Source: Bacteroidota bacterium (GTDB taxonomy: Bacteria; Bacteroidota; Bacteroidia; Sphingobacteriales; Sphingobacteriaceae). Taken from it: a DNA stretch of 34,064 nt. The stretch is taken from NCBI GenBank assembly GCA_013288485.1, contig JABDBW010000024.1, positions 1-34,064 on the forward strand. The letters run 5' to 3'. Below the pieces are notes generated by a model. That model saw only the letters and a list, made by a program, of their open reading frames with translations. It had not been told where the DNA came from and did not search any database. The translations under genes were made by a program, and so were the position numbers. Within the stretch, counting starts at the first letter, position 1. Each line of letters starts with the position of its first letter. Of the stretch, positions 15,398 through 23,297 are shown in pieces.

Positions 15398-16327
15398 ATG
15401 AATCAAGAAAATAATTCGAGAAGGGATTTCCTTTTAACCGGCATAGCAGCGGCAACATTTGCTGTTGGTTGTAATTCAAAAAAGGATGCTTTTGAAGCCG
15501 GAGCCGAAGCCGGGGCGGTGGCATCGGGCAGAAAAGTAAAACTGCTTTCTGTCGACGGGGAAGTGATTGAAGTGGATGAGGCGTTTTTAAAGCCTGTTCC
15601 GCATTTGCCCCCTGTTTCTAATACAGAAGCACGCATTGGTATCCCCGGTAAAAAGTTTGTAATGGTTATTGACCTTTCCAGGTGCAAAAACTTAAAACAC
15701 TGCCAATCGGCCTGTAACCATGCGCACGAGTTAAACCCGGGCGAAAACTGGATAAAGGTAGACCCTATGCAGAATGCTGACCATACGGCGCCGTATTGGG
15801 AGCCAACCACCTGTATGCATTGTGATGAACCCCCCTGCGTAAAGGTTTGCCCGGTTGATGCCACATTTAAAAGAGAAGACGGCATTGTATTAATTGATAG
15901 CGACCGTTGTATCGGTTGCCGTTTTTGTATGGCCGCCTGCCCTTACTCTGCCCGTGTATTTAACTGGGGCGAGCCTGATCTGCCGGCTGAAGTTGCAGCT
16001 CAGCCCTATTCGGCCGAAACAAGCATTCCTCAAAAAAAGGGAACAGTAGGCAAATGTGATTTTTGTGCTGATATGACCCGTGAAGGTATGTTGCCGCATT
16101 GTGTTTCAGCTTGCCCTAACGGTGTGTTTGCTTTTGGTGATATAAACGAAGATTCTGTTACCAACGGGGCCGAAACATTCAGGTTCAGCGATTTGATAAG
16201 AGATAAAGCAGGCTACCGGTTAATGGAAGACCTGGGTACAAAACCAAGCGTTTATTACCTGCCGCCGGTAAGCAGGAACTTCCCTTTTGAATCGGGACTT
16301 GAAAACGATAAAACACAAAATAGTTAA
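15398..16327 (+). CDS. Tat-exported 4x[4Fe-4S] ferredoxin subunit (NrfC/DsrO/PsrB-like)
   Basis: This 309-aa protein has a twin-arginine signal (NSRRDFLLTG) ending in a lipobox (FAVGC, Cys25), so it is probably a periplasmic lipoprotein. Four cysteine groups follow in order: RCKNLKHCQSAC, CMHCDEPPCVKVCP, CIGCRFCMAACP and CDFCAD...HCVSACP. Together they give 16 ligands for four [4Fe-4S] clusters, as in the electron-transfer subunits of DMSO/polysulfide-reductase-type complexes. A small domain shared with the 89-aa protein precedes the clusters (about 47-62). It should relay electrons between the quinone-linked NrfD protein downstream and a periplasmic partner. No molybdopterin subunit is present. 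Confidence 0.92.
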   Translation: MNQENNSRRDFLLTGIAAATFAVGCNSKKDAFEAGAEAGAVASGRKVKLLSVDGEVIEVDEAFLKPVPHLPPVSNTEARIGIPGKKFVMVIDLSRCKNLKHCQSACNHAHELNPGENWIKVDPMQNADHTAPYWEPTTCMHCDEPPCVKVCPVDATFKREDGIVLIDSDRCIGCRFCMAACPYSARVFNWGEPDLPAEVAAQPYSAETSIPQKKGTVGKCDFCADMTREGMLPHCVSACPNGVFAFGDINEDSVTNGAETFRFSDLIRDKAGYRLMEDLGTKPSVYYLPPVSRNFPFESGLENDKTQNS

Positions 16328-16343
16328 CATTAAATAAATAACG

Positions 16344-17651
16344 GTGGAAAATTTAATCAGAAACGAAAAAATAATAAGCGACCTGCTACCTCAAAAATTT
16401 GGCAAAGCAGGTAAAATATGGGTGGGTGTTTTAACAGCCATTTGTTTGGTGGGCCTGTATGCGTATTATCGCCAGCTGCGTTACGGTTTAATTGTCACCT
16501 CTATGCGTGATTATGTATCATGGGGTATCTACATATCAAACTTCGTATTCTTCGTTGCTATAAGCCTGGTGGGGTCATTAATAACCGCGGTATTCAGGTT
16601 GGCGGGTGTAAAATGGGGTTCGCCGCTTACCCGCATTGCCGAGATCATCGCCGTAGCAGCTATCATTTTTGCCTCCCTTATTATCATTGTTGATATGGGT
16701 AGCCCCGAACGGTTTTATAATTTATTTATTTATGGCCGCATACAATCGCCCATCATTTGGGATGTAATAGTTATCACAACTTATTTTTTTATAAGTATAC
16801 TGCTTTTGTATTATCCGCTATTGCCTGATATCCAAATACTGCTTCGTTTCAAGGAAAGCACCGGGAAAAGACTATACCGTTTTTATAGTTTTATCGGTTC
16901 ATTCTGGAAAGGAACAGCTGAGCAATTTGAATTGAGCGAAAAAGCCATTAACATACTTTGTATAGCTATTATTCCGGTTGCATTTACTATTCACACGGTT
17001 ACTTCGTGGTTATTTGCTACAACTTATCGCCCCGGCTGGGACAGCACCAATTTTGGCGCTTACTTTATAGCAGGTGCCTTTTTAGTGGGCGCGGGCGCCG
17101 TTGTGGTTGCCATGTATATTTTCAGGAGAGCTTATCACCTTGAAAAATACATTACCGAAAACCATTTTGAAAAAATGGGCCGGATACTGGTGCTGCTATC
17201 CCTGCTTTACCTTTATTTTAATATGAACGAGTTTTTAACTCCATTTTTCAAAATGAAAGAATCCGAAGCAGCTTATTTAAACGGTCTTTTTTCTGGGAAT
17301 TTCGCGCCGTTATTTTGGTTTGCCATTTTAACCGGCATGATCGTACCTACGCTTATACTACTATTCAAAAAAGGCAGAAAACCATTGCCGGTATTTATTG
17401 CAGGCGTAATGGTTGTTGTGGGCGCCTGGTTTAAACGTTATTTAATAGTAACCCCAACTTTACTGCACCCTTTCTTGCCCATGCATGATGTACCCGCAAG
17501 TTACCGTCATTATTTCCCAAGCTGGGAAGAATGGGCCATAACGCTGGGTTCATTGGCAGGGGCCATGTTAATAATAACTGTACTGGCGCGTATATTTCCA
17601 ATCATTCCTATACAAGAAACTATAACTGAACAACATGAAACCGCAGAATAA
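16344..17651 (+). CDS. NrfD/PsrC-family quinone-interacting membrane subunit
   Basis: This 435-aa polytopic protein has about 9-10 membrane segments and the family pattern of a tyrosine/arginine-rich start (YAYYRQLRYG), RDYVSWGIYISNFVFFVAIS, a conserved acidic helix (IIIVDMGSPERFYNL) and HTVTSWLFATTYRPGWDS. NrfD/PsrC proteins exchange electrons with menaquinone and dock the four-cluster ferredoxin. The start is GTG (16344) 16 nt after the ferredoxin stop, and no nearby ATG would preserve the conserved N-terminus. It overlaps the next gene by 17 nt. In this operon it probably links the menaquinone pool to periplasmic carriers. Confidence 0.92.
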   Translation: MENLIRNEKIISDLLPQKFGKAGKIWVGVLTAICLVGLYAYYRQLRYGLIVTSMRDYVSWGIYISNFVFFVAISLVGSLITAVFRLAGVKWGSPLTRIAEIIAVAAIIFASLIIIVDMGSPERFYNLFIYGRIQSPIIWDVIVITTYFFISILLLYYPLLPDIQILLRFKESTGKRLYRFYSFIGSFWKGTAEQFELSEKAINILCIAIIPVAFTIHTVTSWLFATTYRPGWDSTNFGAYFIAGAFLVGAGAVVVAMYIFRRAYHLEKYITENHFEKMGRILVLLSLLYLYFNMNEFLTPFFKMKESEAAYLNGLFSGNFAPLFWFAILTGMIVPTLILLFKKGRKPLPVFIAGVMVVVGAWFKRYLIVTPTLLHPFLPMHDVPASYRHYFPSWEEWAITLGSLAGAMLIITVLARIFPIIPIQETITEQHETAE

Positions 17652-18519
17652 ATTATTTACCGGGTTATTAACCCTGGTATTTCTATTACCGGCCTATAAC
17701 GGGTTTTCGCAGGCCCATCCAAAGGGCGACCTGGGTATTGCTGTTAATTATTTCATCAGTAATAATAAGATACCAAGCCTGATGGTTAAAGTAAAAACTA
17801 AAGTAGATGGCAGGTTTCAAAATGTAGCAGGCATTAGCCTGAAATTATTTTTGGATAAGGACACTGTCGGAAAATTTATAGCTAAAGTTGTAACCAATGA
17901 CGCGGGTGAAGCAACGGCCTATATCCCCTCATCGCTAAAAAGCCAGTGGGGTAATGCACTTAAGCATACTTTTGTGGCCACGTTTGACGGCAATAGTAAA
18001 TATGAGGCGGCAAAAGGCGATGTTACCGTTGCTAAAGCAAAAATTTTAATTGATGCGGGAAACGATAAAACTGTTACGGCAACCGTGCTTGAAATGAAAG
18101 ATACTTCCTGGGTTCCGGTAAAAGGAGTTGATGTAGTATTGGCGATAAAACGTATGGATGCGGATCTTACCATAAATGATAAGCCCACTTTTACAACCGA
18201 CTCTACCGGAAAAGCATCAGGCGACTTTAAAAGGGATACCATTCCCGGCGATGCAAAAGGAAATATCACGCTTGTTGCTAAAGTACTTGACAATGATCAA
18301 TACGGAAATTTATCTATCGAAAAAGCCGTACCCTGGGGAGCTAAATTTACCATGCTAAATACATTTGATAAAAGAACACTTTTTGCCACAAGAAATAAAG
18401 CGCCAATATGGATCCAGCTCATAGCTTACTCTATTATGTTTACAGTTTGGGGTATTTTAATTTACCTGGTATTTAATGTGTTCAAGATCAAAAAATTAGG
18501 AGAAGACAAAATTTCTTGA
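17635..18519 (+). CDS. Membrane-anchored periplasmic protein with Ig-like beta domains
   Basis: This 294-aa protein has a signal peptide (residues 1-25, GFSQA), two beta-rich Ig-like segments (about 40-145 and 148-245; each with a TNDAGEATAYIP or TDSTGKASGDF strand like bacterial Ig/carboxypeptidase-regulatory-like folds), then one C-terminal membrane helix (about 262-285) and a short basic cytosolic tail. No metal- or haem-binding motif is visible. The 17-nt overlap with the NrfD gene marks it as a structural or accessory subunit of that complex, possibly a docking surface for cytochromes. Terminator follows. Confidence 0.7.
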   Translation: MKPQNKLFTGLLTLVFLLPAYNGFSQAHPKGDLGIAVNYFISNNKIPSLMVKVKTKVDGRFQNVAGISLKLFLDKDTVGKFIAKVVTNDAGEATAYIPSSLKSQWGNALKHTFVATFDGNSKYEAAKGDVTVAKAKILIDAGNDKTVTATVLEMKDTSWVPVKGVDVVLAIKRMDADLTINDKPTFTTDSTGKASGDFKRDTIPGDAKGNITLVAKVLDNDQYGNLSIEKAVPWGAKFTMLNTFDKRTLFATRNKAPIWIQLIAYSIMFTVWGILIYLVFNVFKIKKLGEDKIS

Positions 18520-18588
18520 AACCTTTTAGCGTATTATGCACATTTTTATCGCGAATTGGTAAATAAAACACCTGTCGGTATAAAAAAC

Positions 18589-18625
18589 AAAAGCCTGCAA
18601 TTATTTGATTTGCAGGCTTTTATTT
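18589..18625. terminator. Terminator, probably bidirectional
   Basis: A perfect 12-bp stem, AAAAGCCTGCAA (18589-18600) with TTGCAGGCTTTT (18610-18621), has a 9-nt loop with A-rich and T-rich flanks on the two sides. It ends the NrfD operon, and before the island entered it would have faced the 3' end of tRNA-Ser. Confidence 0.85.
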
Positions 18626-18639
18626 TGTTATCAAAACTG

Positions 18640-18660
18640 GCGGAGGAGGAGGGATTCGAA
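18640..18660 (+). repeat. Left attachment-site-like repeat (tRNA-Ser 3' fragment)
   Basis: Identical over 21 nt to 25602-25622. Homology stops sharply on both sides (preceded by G instead of A; followed by TTATT instead of CCCTC). The rest of the tRNA is absent here. Confidence 0.75.
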
Positions 18661-18976
18661 TTATTTTTGTATTTGATTGATTATTTGATAGTTGTACTGG
18701 GTGATAGATTTAGGGATAATGATTAGGATAATAAAACATATGTGTGTTTGCAACCAAAAGATTATACATTAAATATTACCCTTTCTCAAACCTCCCGGCA
18801 GTAATCTTTGGATCAATAAACATCGGCATCAATTCCATAACGCTTGTGGCATGGTTATTGTCTAGATAGGTTGCCCCGAATTTTAGTTAAACGTCATATT
18901 TGTTTTCTATTAATTAAAAAATAGCCGTTATATGTTAAAGAATGTTCTTTAATAAAAGTTATTCGGTCGCAACAAT
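18661..18976. other. Non-coding left end of island with a 3' gene remnant
   Basis: This stretch is AT-rich and without an intact gene. On the minus strand 18776-18886 is open for about 36 codons ending in a stop and reads ...HATSVMELMPMFIDPK...; it looks like the C-terminus of a real protein, without a start or body. A stop lies just upstream of it. I do not recognise the family. The palindrome at 18935-18952 lies at the right end. Confidence 0.4.
18935..18952. promoter_or_regulatory. Perfect inverted repeat upstream of the receiver gene
   Basis: TTAAAGAA-TG-TTCTTTAA has 8-bp arms and ends 24 bp before the ATG at 18977. It has no T-tract after it, so it is more like a protein-binding site than a terminator. 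Confidence 0.4.
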
Positions 18977-19363
18977 ATGATGTTAGAAAAAATTCTTATT
19001 GTAGAGGATGAACCCTTAATGCTTAATTTTTTGGATTTTCGTCTTAAAAAAGCCGGATATGATATACGGATAGCAAGAGACGGAAGAGAAGCGGAAGAAT
19101 ATATAGATAGCGAACCATTTTCTCTTATTATAATTGATTTGATGATCCCGTTTGTATCAGGGCTGGAACTGCTGGCTAAGAAAAAACAGACCGCCTACAA
19201 TAAAAATACCCCGGTTTTAATCATATCATCCTATACACAGAAAAGTATTATCACGGAGGCCTTCTCCTTAGGCGCCGATGATTTTATTCCAAAACCTATT
19301 GATGTAGAAGATCTTATAACCAAAGTCAAGATTTTACTGAATAAATGTAAAATAGCCGTTTAA
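18977..19363 (+). CDS. Stand-alone receiver domain response regulator (CheY-like)
   Basis: This 128-aa protein is a single receiver domain with acidic residues E10-D11-E12, phospho-acceptor D54 (IIIDLMIP), S84/S85 and K106 (IPKPID), so all key residues are present. No DNA-binding or enzymatic output domain follows. The start MMLEK has a second ATG 3 nt on. It lies 10 nt upstream of the HEAT-repeat gene and leads the glycosyltransferase operon, so it probably controls polysaccharide synthesis by protein-protein contact. Its kinase is not encoded in the island. Confidence 0.88.
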   Translation: MMLEKILIVEDEPLMLNFLDFRLKKAGYDIRIARDGREAEEYIDSEPFSLIIIDLMIPFVSGLELLAKKKQTAYNKNTPVLIISSYTQKSIITEAFSLGADDFIPKPIDVEDLITKVKILLNKCKIAV

Positions 19364-19373
19364 GTTAGGCGCA

Positions 19374-20525
19374 ATGCTATTTTATATTTTAGGAATCTGG
19401 ATACTTCCGGATATATTTAAAGCATACCCTACTATCATTATAGTGGCGGTAATGGTGATTGGGCTTTCTATCCTGGCGAGCATTATTGTTTATTTAATTA
19501 TTTTTTTTGGCCGGGTGCGTGCCTCCTATATTGATATCAAAACCACCAAAGCCCGCAAGTTAATTTCTGATAAACTTAATCACTATCTATTTTTTATGGA
19601 GAGTGTTGGCAATATTTCCCGTGACGATTTAAGACGCGTGGCAACGGAGTTAAATAAGCTAACGGTCTTAAAGTTTAAAAGCAGGCTGGTAAGACAGTTA
19701 CTGATAGACCAACTGGTTTACTTTAAGAAAAATTTTACATCTCAAACCAGCATTGCATTAAGCAAGCTATATCAAAACCTGGGCTTAAAGGAATTTTCTT
19801 TTAATAAACTCCATACAAATTCATGGGAAGTGAAGGCACAAGGTATTGCCGAATTGCGTGAAATGGCCCCAATAATGAGCGCTACAGAGATATTGCCCTA
19901 TACCAATAGCAGTAACGACGATCTACGTGTTGAAGCACAAGCTGCCTATGTGTGGCTTAACACTGCTGATCCGTTTAGTTTCCTGAATGATACTTCTGAA
20001 ATTCTCGTTGAGTGGCATCAAATCATATTGTTTGATATGATCACCAAAAATGAAGAAATAATTATCCCCCCGTTCAATAAGTGGCTAAATTCACCTAATT
20101 CAAGCATAATCGTTTTTTGTATTAAGCTCATTATCTATTATAAACAACCGGATGCTGTTCCAAGCCTTATTCAATTGCTTGATCATTCTGATATAAATGT
20201 ACAGAATCGTGCTATTAATGCTTTAGGTAAACTTGAAGCTATATCAGCCGAACCGATCATGATTGCTCATTACAGCACTTTCTCTAAATCATGCAAATTG
20301 GAGGTATTAAAAGCATTGAGAAGGATCAACAGCAAAACTTCTATTCAGTTTCTTAGAGCTGAGTTTCTGAAAATTGACAATTTCTATATCGCCAAATGTG
20401 CAATGTATTCGATTGTTGCCATCAGCGGTTATACAAGAGCACAACTATTAGCAGGTCTCCCGGAACTAAATGCAGAACAAAAAGCAATTATTAATCATTG
20501 CTTTGACAAGTTAATAAACATTTAA
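19374..20525 (+). CDS. HEAT-repeat protein with N-terminal membrane anchor
   Basis: This 383-aa protein has one long or two short hydrophobic segments at about residues 2-46, then a soluble all-helical region. Its C-terminal half shows HEAT-type repeats (DAVPSLIQLLDHSDINVQNR, ALGKLEAISAEPIMI, LEVLKALRRINSKTSIQFL). It is probably a cytosolic scaffold held at the inner membrane. It lies between the receiver protein and the glycosyltransferase (gaps 10 and 1 nt), so it may link the receiver signal to the synthase. That role is inferred from gene order only. Confidence 0.75.
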   Translation: MLFYILGIWILPDIFKAYPTIIIVAVMVIGLSILASIIVYLIIFFGRVRASYIDIKTTKARKLISDKLNHYLFFMESVGNISRDDLRRVATELNKLTVLKFKSRLVRQLLIDQLVYFKKNFTSQTSIALSKLYQNLGLKEFSFNKLHTNSWEVKAQGIAELREMAPIMSATEILPYTNSSNDDLRVEAQAAYVWLNTADPFSFLNDTSEILVEWHQIILFDMITKNEEIIIPPFNKWLNSPNSSIIVFCIKLIIYYKQPDAVPSLIQLLDHSDINVQNRAINALGKLEAISAEPIMIAHYSTFSKSCKLEVLKALRRINSKTSIQFLRAEFLKIDNFYIAKCAMYSIVAISGYTRAQLLAGLPELNAEQKAIINHCFDKLINI

Positions 20526-20526
20526 T

Positions 20527-22020
20527 ATGGAAATCCATTTCCAATATTACCTTCATCTAATTTATGACCGGTTAATATTTTTTTATTCTGTATTAATCAT
20601 GCTTTCTTATCTTACTTTACTGGTCCTCTCTATTTTTGAGATCAAAAAGTACCTTAAGCGTAATAGCTATATAGATCATAAACTACTTCTTTCTTCTCCC
20701 TATGCACCCGGTATTTCAGTCATTGCTCCGGCCTATAACGAAGCTGCAACTATTGATTATAATGTACACTCCTTACTATCCTTAGATTACCCCTGTTTTG
20801 AAGTAATTATAATTAATGACGGCAGTACTGACGACACGCTGGAAATACTAATTGATAAATATCAATTAAAGCCAACAGCATTTGCTTACTATGAGCAAAT
20901 TATTACCCAGCCGGTTAAACAATTATTTAAGTCGTCAAACCCGGTATATTCCAGGTTGCTGGTTATTGATAAAGAAAATGGCGGAAGTAAAGCTGATGCA
21001 TCAAATGCAGGTATTAATGCTGCACTATACCCCATCTTTTTATGTACCGATGTGGATTGTATACTCCGGCGCGATACCCTTTTAAAAATGGTTAAACCCT
21101 TTATTGAAGAAAAGGTTAAAGTAATAGCTGCGGGGGCTGTAATAAGAATTGTTAATTCATGTGAAGTAGAGTCAGGCGTGTTAACTAAGGTAAAAATACC
21201 AGCAAAATTTTTACCCCTATTCCAGGAGCTTGAATATGTTCGTGCATTTTTAGTGGGAAGAATGGCGTGGAGTAAAGTTAATGCCTTGCTGTTGGTATCT
21301 GGCGGGTTAGGAATGTTTGATAAAAAAACTGTTATAGCTGCTGGCGGGTATGACCATGCCTCTTTTGGCGAAGACATGGAATTGGTAACACGTATGCGAG
21401 GTTATATGGAAAGACAAAAAACACCATATGCCGTCCGATATATTCCCGAATCACTTTGCTGGACGGAGGTACCCGATAATATACGTGTATTCGGCAGTCA
21501 GCGAACCCGATGGACCAAAGGTTTAGCGCAAAACTTGTGGATACATAAAAAAATGATTTTTAACCCAAGATATGGCAGGTTTGGCATGATCGCACTTCCC
21601 TATTGGTTACTGTTTGAATGGTTCGCACCCATCATAGAATTTACCGGAATACTTTATTACATCTACCTCATATTAACGCATTCTATAAATTGGGATTTTG
21701 CAATTATTCTGCTGGCATTTGTATATACGTTTTCAGTGATGATTACAGTTACTGCGGTACTTTGGGATGAAATAACGCAGAAGCAATACACATCCAAAAC
21801 CGAGGTAATGAAACTTTGTACAGCTGCCTTTTTTGAGCCTTTTTTATATCACCCTTTAGCTTTATTTTTTTCATTACGTGGTAACTACTTTTTTTTTACC
21901 GGTAAAAAACTTCATTGGGGAAATATGATCCGAACAGGTTTTGCGGGTTCAAAAAACCTCATAAAAGCTACAGTTAGCAAAGTCAAAATCCGTAGAAAAA
22001 AACAACATGAAAAAAGATAG
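20527..22020 (+). CDS. Processive family-2 glycosyltransferase (membrane polysaccharide synthase)
   Basis: This 497-aa protein has an N-terminal membrane helix (about 15-40), a cytosolic GT-A domain and 3-4 C-terminal helices (about 355-470). Catalytic motifs are complete: NDGSTD (97-102), DVD (175-177), GED (281-283, the general base) and QRTRW (325-329). This set is typical of PgaC/hyaluronan/cellulose-type synthases that both polymerise and extrude a beta-linked glycan. The sugar is not determinable. It starts 1 nt after the HEAT gene and overlaps the TPR/YaiO gene by 14 nt, which supports a coupled synthesis/export unit. Confidence 0.9.
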   Translation: MEIHFQYYLHLIYDRLIFFYSVLIMLSYLTLLVLSIFEIKKYLKRNSYIDHKLLLSSPYAPGISVIAPAYNEAATIDYNVHSLLSLDYPCFEVIIINDGSTDDTLEILIDKYQLKPTAFAYYEQIITQPVKQLFKSSNPVYSRLLVIDKENGGSKADASNAGINAALYPIFLCTDVDCILRRDTLLKMVKPFIEEKVKVIAAGAVIRIVNSCEVESGVLTKVKIPAKFLPLFQELEYVRAFLVGRMAWSKVNALLLVSGGLGMFDKKTVIAAGGYDHASFGEDMELVTRMRGYMERQKTPYAVRYIPESLCWTEVPDNIRVFGSQRTRWTKGLAQNLWIHKKMIFNPRYGRFGMIALPYWLLFEWFAPIIEFTGILYYIYLILTHSINWDFAIILLAFVYTFSVMITVTAVLWDEITQKQYTSKTEVMKLCTAAFFEPFLYHPLALFFSLRGNYFFFTGKKLHWGNMIRTGFAGSKNLIKATVSKVKIRRKKQHEKR

Positions 22021-23287
22021 TTATCCTCTTTATAAAATTTACCGGATTTGGAAAAAGCCGATCAGTTTGTTTACCCTTGTTTTATTTGTGTGTATGTATG
22101 GCAATTTGCAAGCTCAGCAAATATCATCAGACGATCTTTTAAAACAAGCCATTAACGAAACAAACATTAAAAAAGATTATCCCAAAGCTATTTTACTTTC
22201 TCTGAAAGCGCTGAAAATAAGCCCGGATTATATAGATATACATTTACTGCTTGGGCGTTTGTATATACTCACTGATAAACCTGAAGATGCTAAAAGCGAG
22301 CTTAATATTGTTCTAAAAAAGCAACCTTATAACCCTGATGCCCTGAATTATATGATCAATTTGGAGACAATATCAGCTAACTATAAAATGGCGCTTGATT
22401 ATATAGATACGGCATTAAAAGTTCAACCCGGATCGAAAGAACTACTAATCAAGAAAATTGCCCTTCTTGAAAAATCCGCCCAGGTAAAAGCGGCATATAC
22501 AATTGCCGACTCTCTTTCAAAAAAACACCCTGACGATGCTAAGCTTAAAGAAATGACGAAAGATCTTTATATACGTAGTTTGCAAAATCGTGTAGGCATT
22601 TCATATGATTATACTTATTTTAAAAAAGAAGGAAAAGAGCCCTGGAACCTTTCCAGCGCCTATTATATACGGGAAGAACGATTCGGTACATTTCTCGGTC
22701 GGGTTAACTATGCAGACCGTTCATACGACAAGGGATGGCAGTTTGAAATAGAGGGCTATCCAAAACACGGAAAACTAAATTATTCATTTTTCAATCTTGC
22801 TTATTCATCAGCGGCTATCTTTCCAAAATACCGGGTTGCTTATTCCTACTTCGCTAGTTTGCCAAAAGGCTGGGAGGGCGAGCTTGGCATGCGTTATCAG
22901 TATAGTAATAAAAATTTTATAAGCTATGCCGCTTCGGTGGGAAAGTATGTTGGGAATTACTGGTTTAACTTCAGAACGTTTATAACGCCCGACTCCAATA
23001 AAGTATCCCAATCTTACACCTTAACGTCAAGATATTATTTGTCCACCCGGGATGACTACTATACGATTATCGCAGGCACCGGCGTGTCGCCTGATGACCG
23101 TACAGGAAATTTCCAGTTTAGCGATCGCATTAAACTGCACTCGAACCATATAAGTATAGGTCTCCAGCATACGATTTGGGCTCAGAATATTTTAGGTATA
23201 TTAGGTACCTGGAACAATCAGGAATATGTAGTGGGGCAACGCGAAAATGAATTTGATATCTTCCTGAATTTTCAGCATAGGTTTTGA
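22007..23287 (+). CDS. TPR plus YaiO-type outer-membrane beta-barrel protein
   Basis: This 426-aa protein has a signal peptide (about residues 13-37, ending NLQAQQ), TPR-like helical pairs at about 38-180 (AILLSLKALKISPDYIDIHLLLGRLY, PEDAKSELNIVLKKQPYNPDALNYM) and a beta barrel at about 190-426 with alternating aromatic strands and a terminal FQHRF. The layout matches YaiO-family proteins and is analogous to PgaA/BcsC, where TPRs guide a nascent glycan to an outer-membrane pore. The 14-nt overlap with the synthase gene supports that role. Confidence 0.85.
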   Translation: MKKDSYPLYKIYRIWKKPISLFTLVLFVCMYGNLQAQQISSDDLLKQAINETNIKKDYPKAILLSLKALKISPDYIDIHLLLGRLYILTDKPEDAKSELNIVLKKQPYNPDALNYMINLETISANYKMALDYIDTALKVQPGSKELLIKKIALLEKSAQVKAAYTIADSLSKKHPDDAKLKEMTKDLYIRSLQNRVGISYDYTYFKKEGKEPWNLSSAYYIREERFGTFLGRVNYADRSYDKGWQFEIEGYPKHGKLNYSFFNLAYSSAAIFPKYRVAYSYFASLPKGWEGELGMRYQYSNKNFISYAASVGKYVGNYWFNFRTFITPDSNKVSQSYTLTSRYYLSTRDDYYTIIAGTGVSPDDRTGNFQFSDRIKLHSNHISIGLQHTIWAQNILGILGTWNNQEYVVGQRENEFDIFLNFQHRF

Positions 23288-23297
23288 GGGAGTGTTT

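Noticed and set aside
15398..17651. Annotation as a complete polysulfide, DMSO or nitrite reductase
   Set aside because: No molybdopterin or multihaem catalytic subunit is encoded in the operon or elsewhere in the window.
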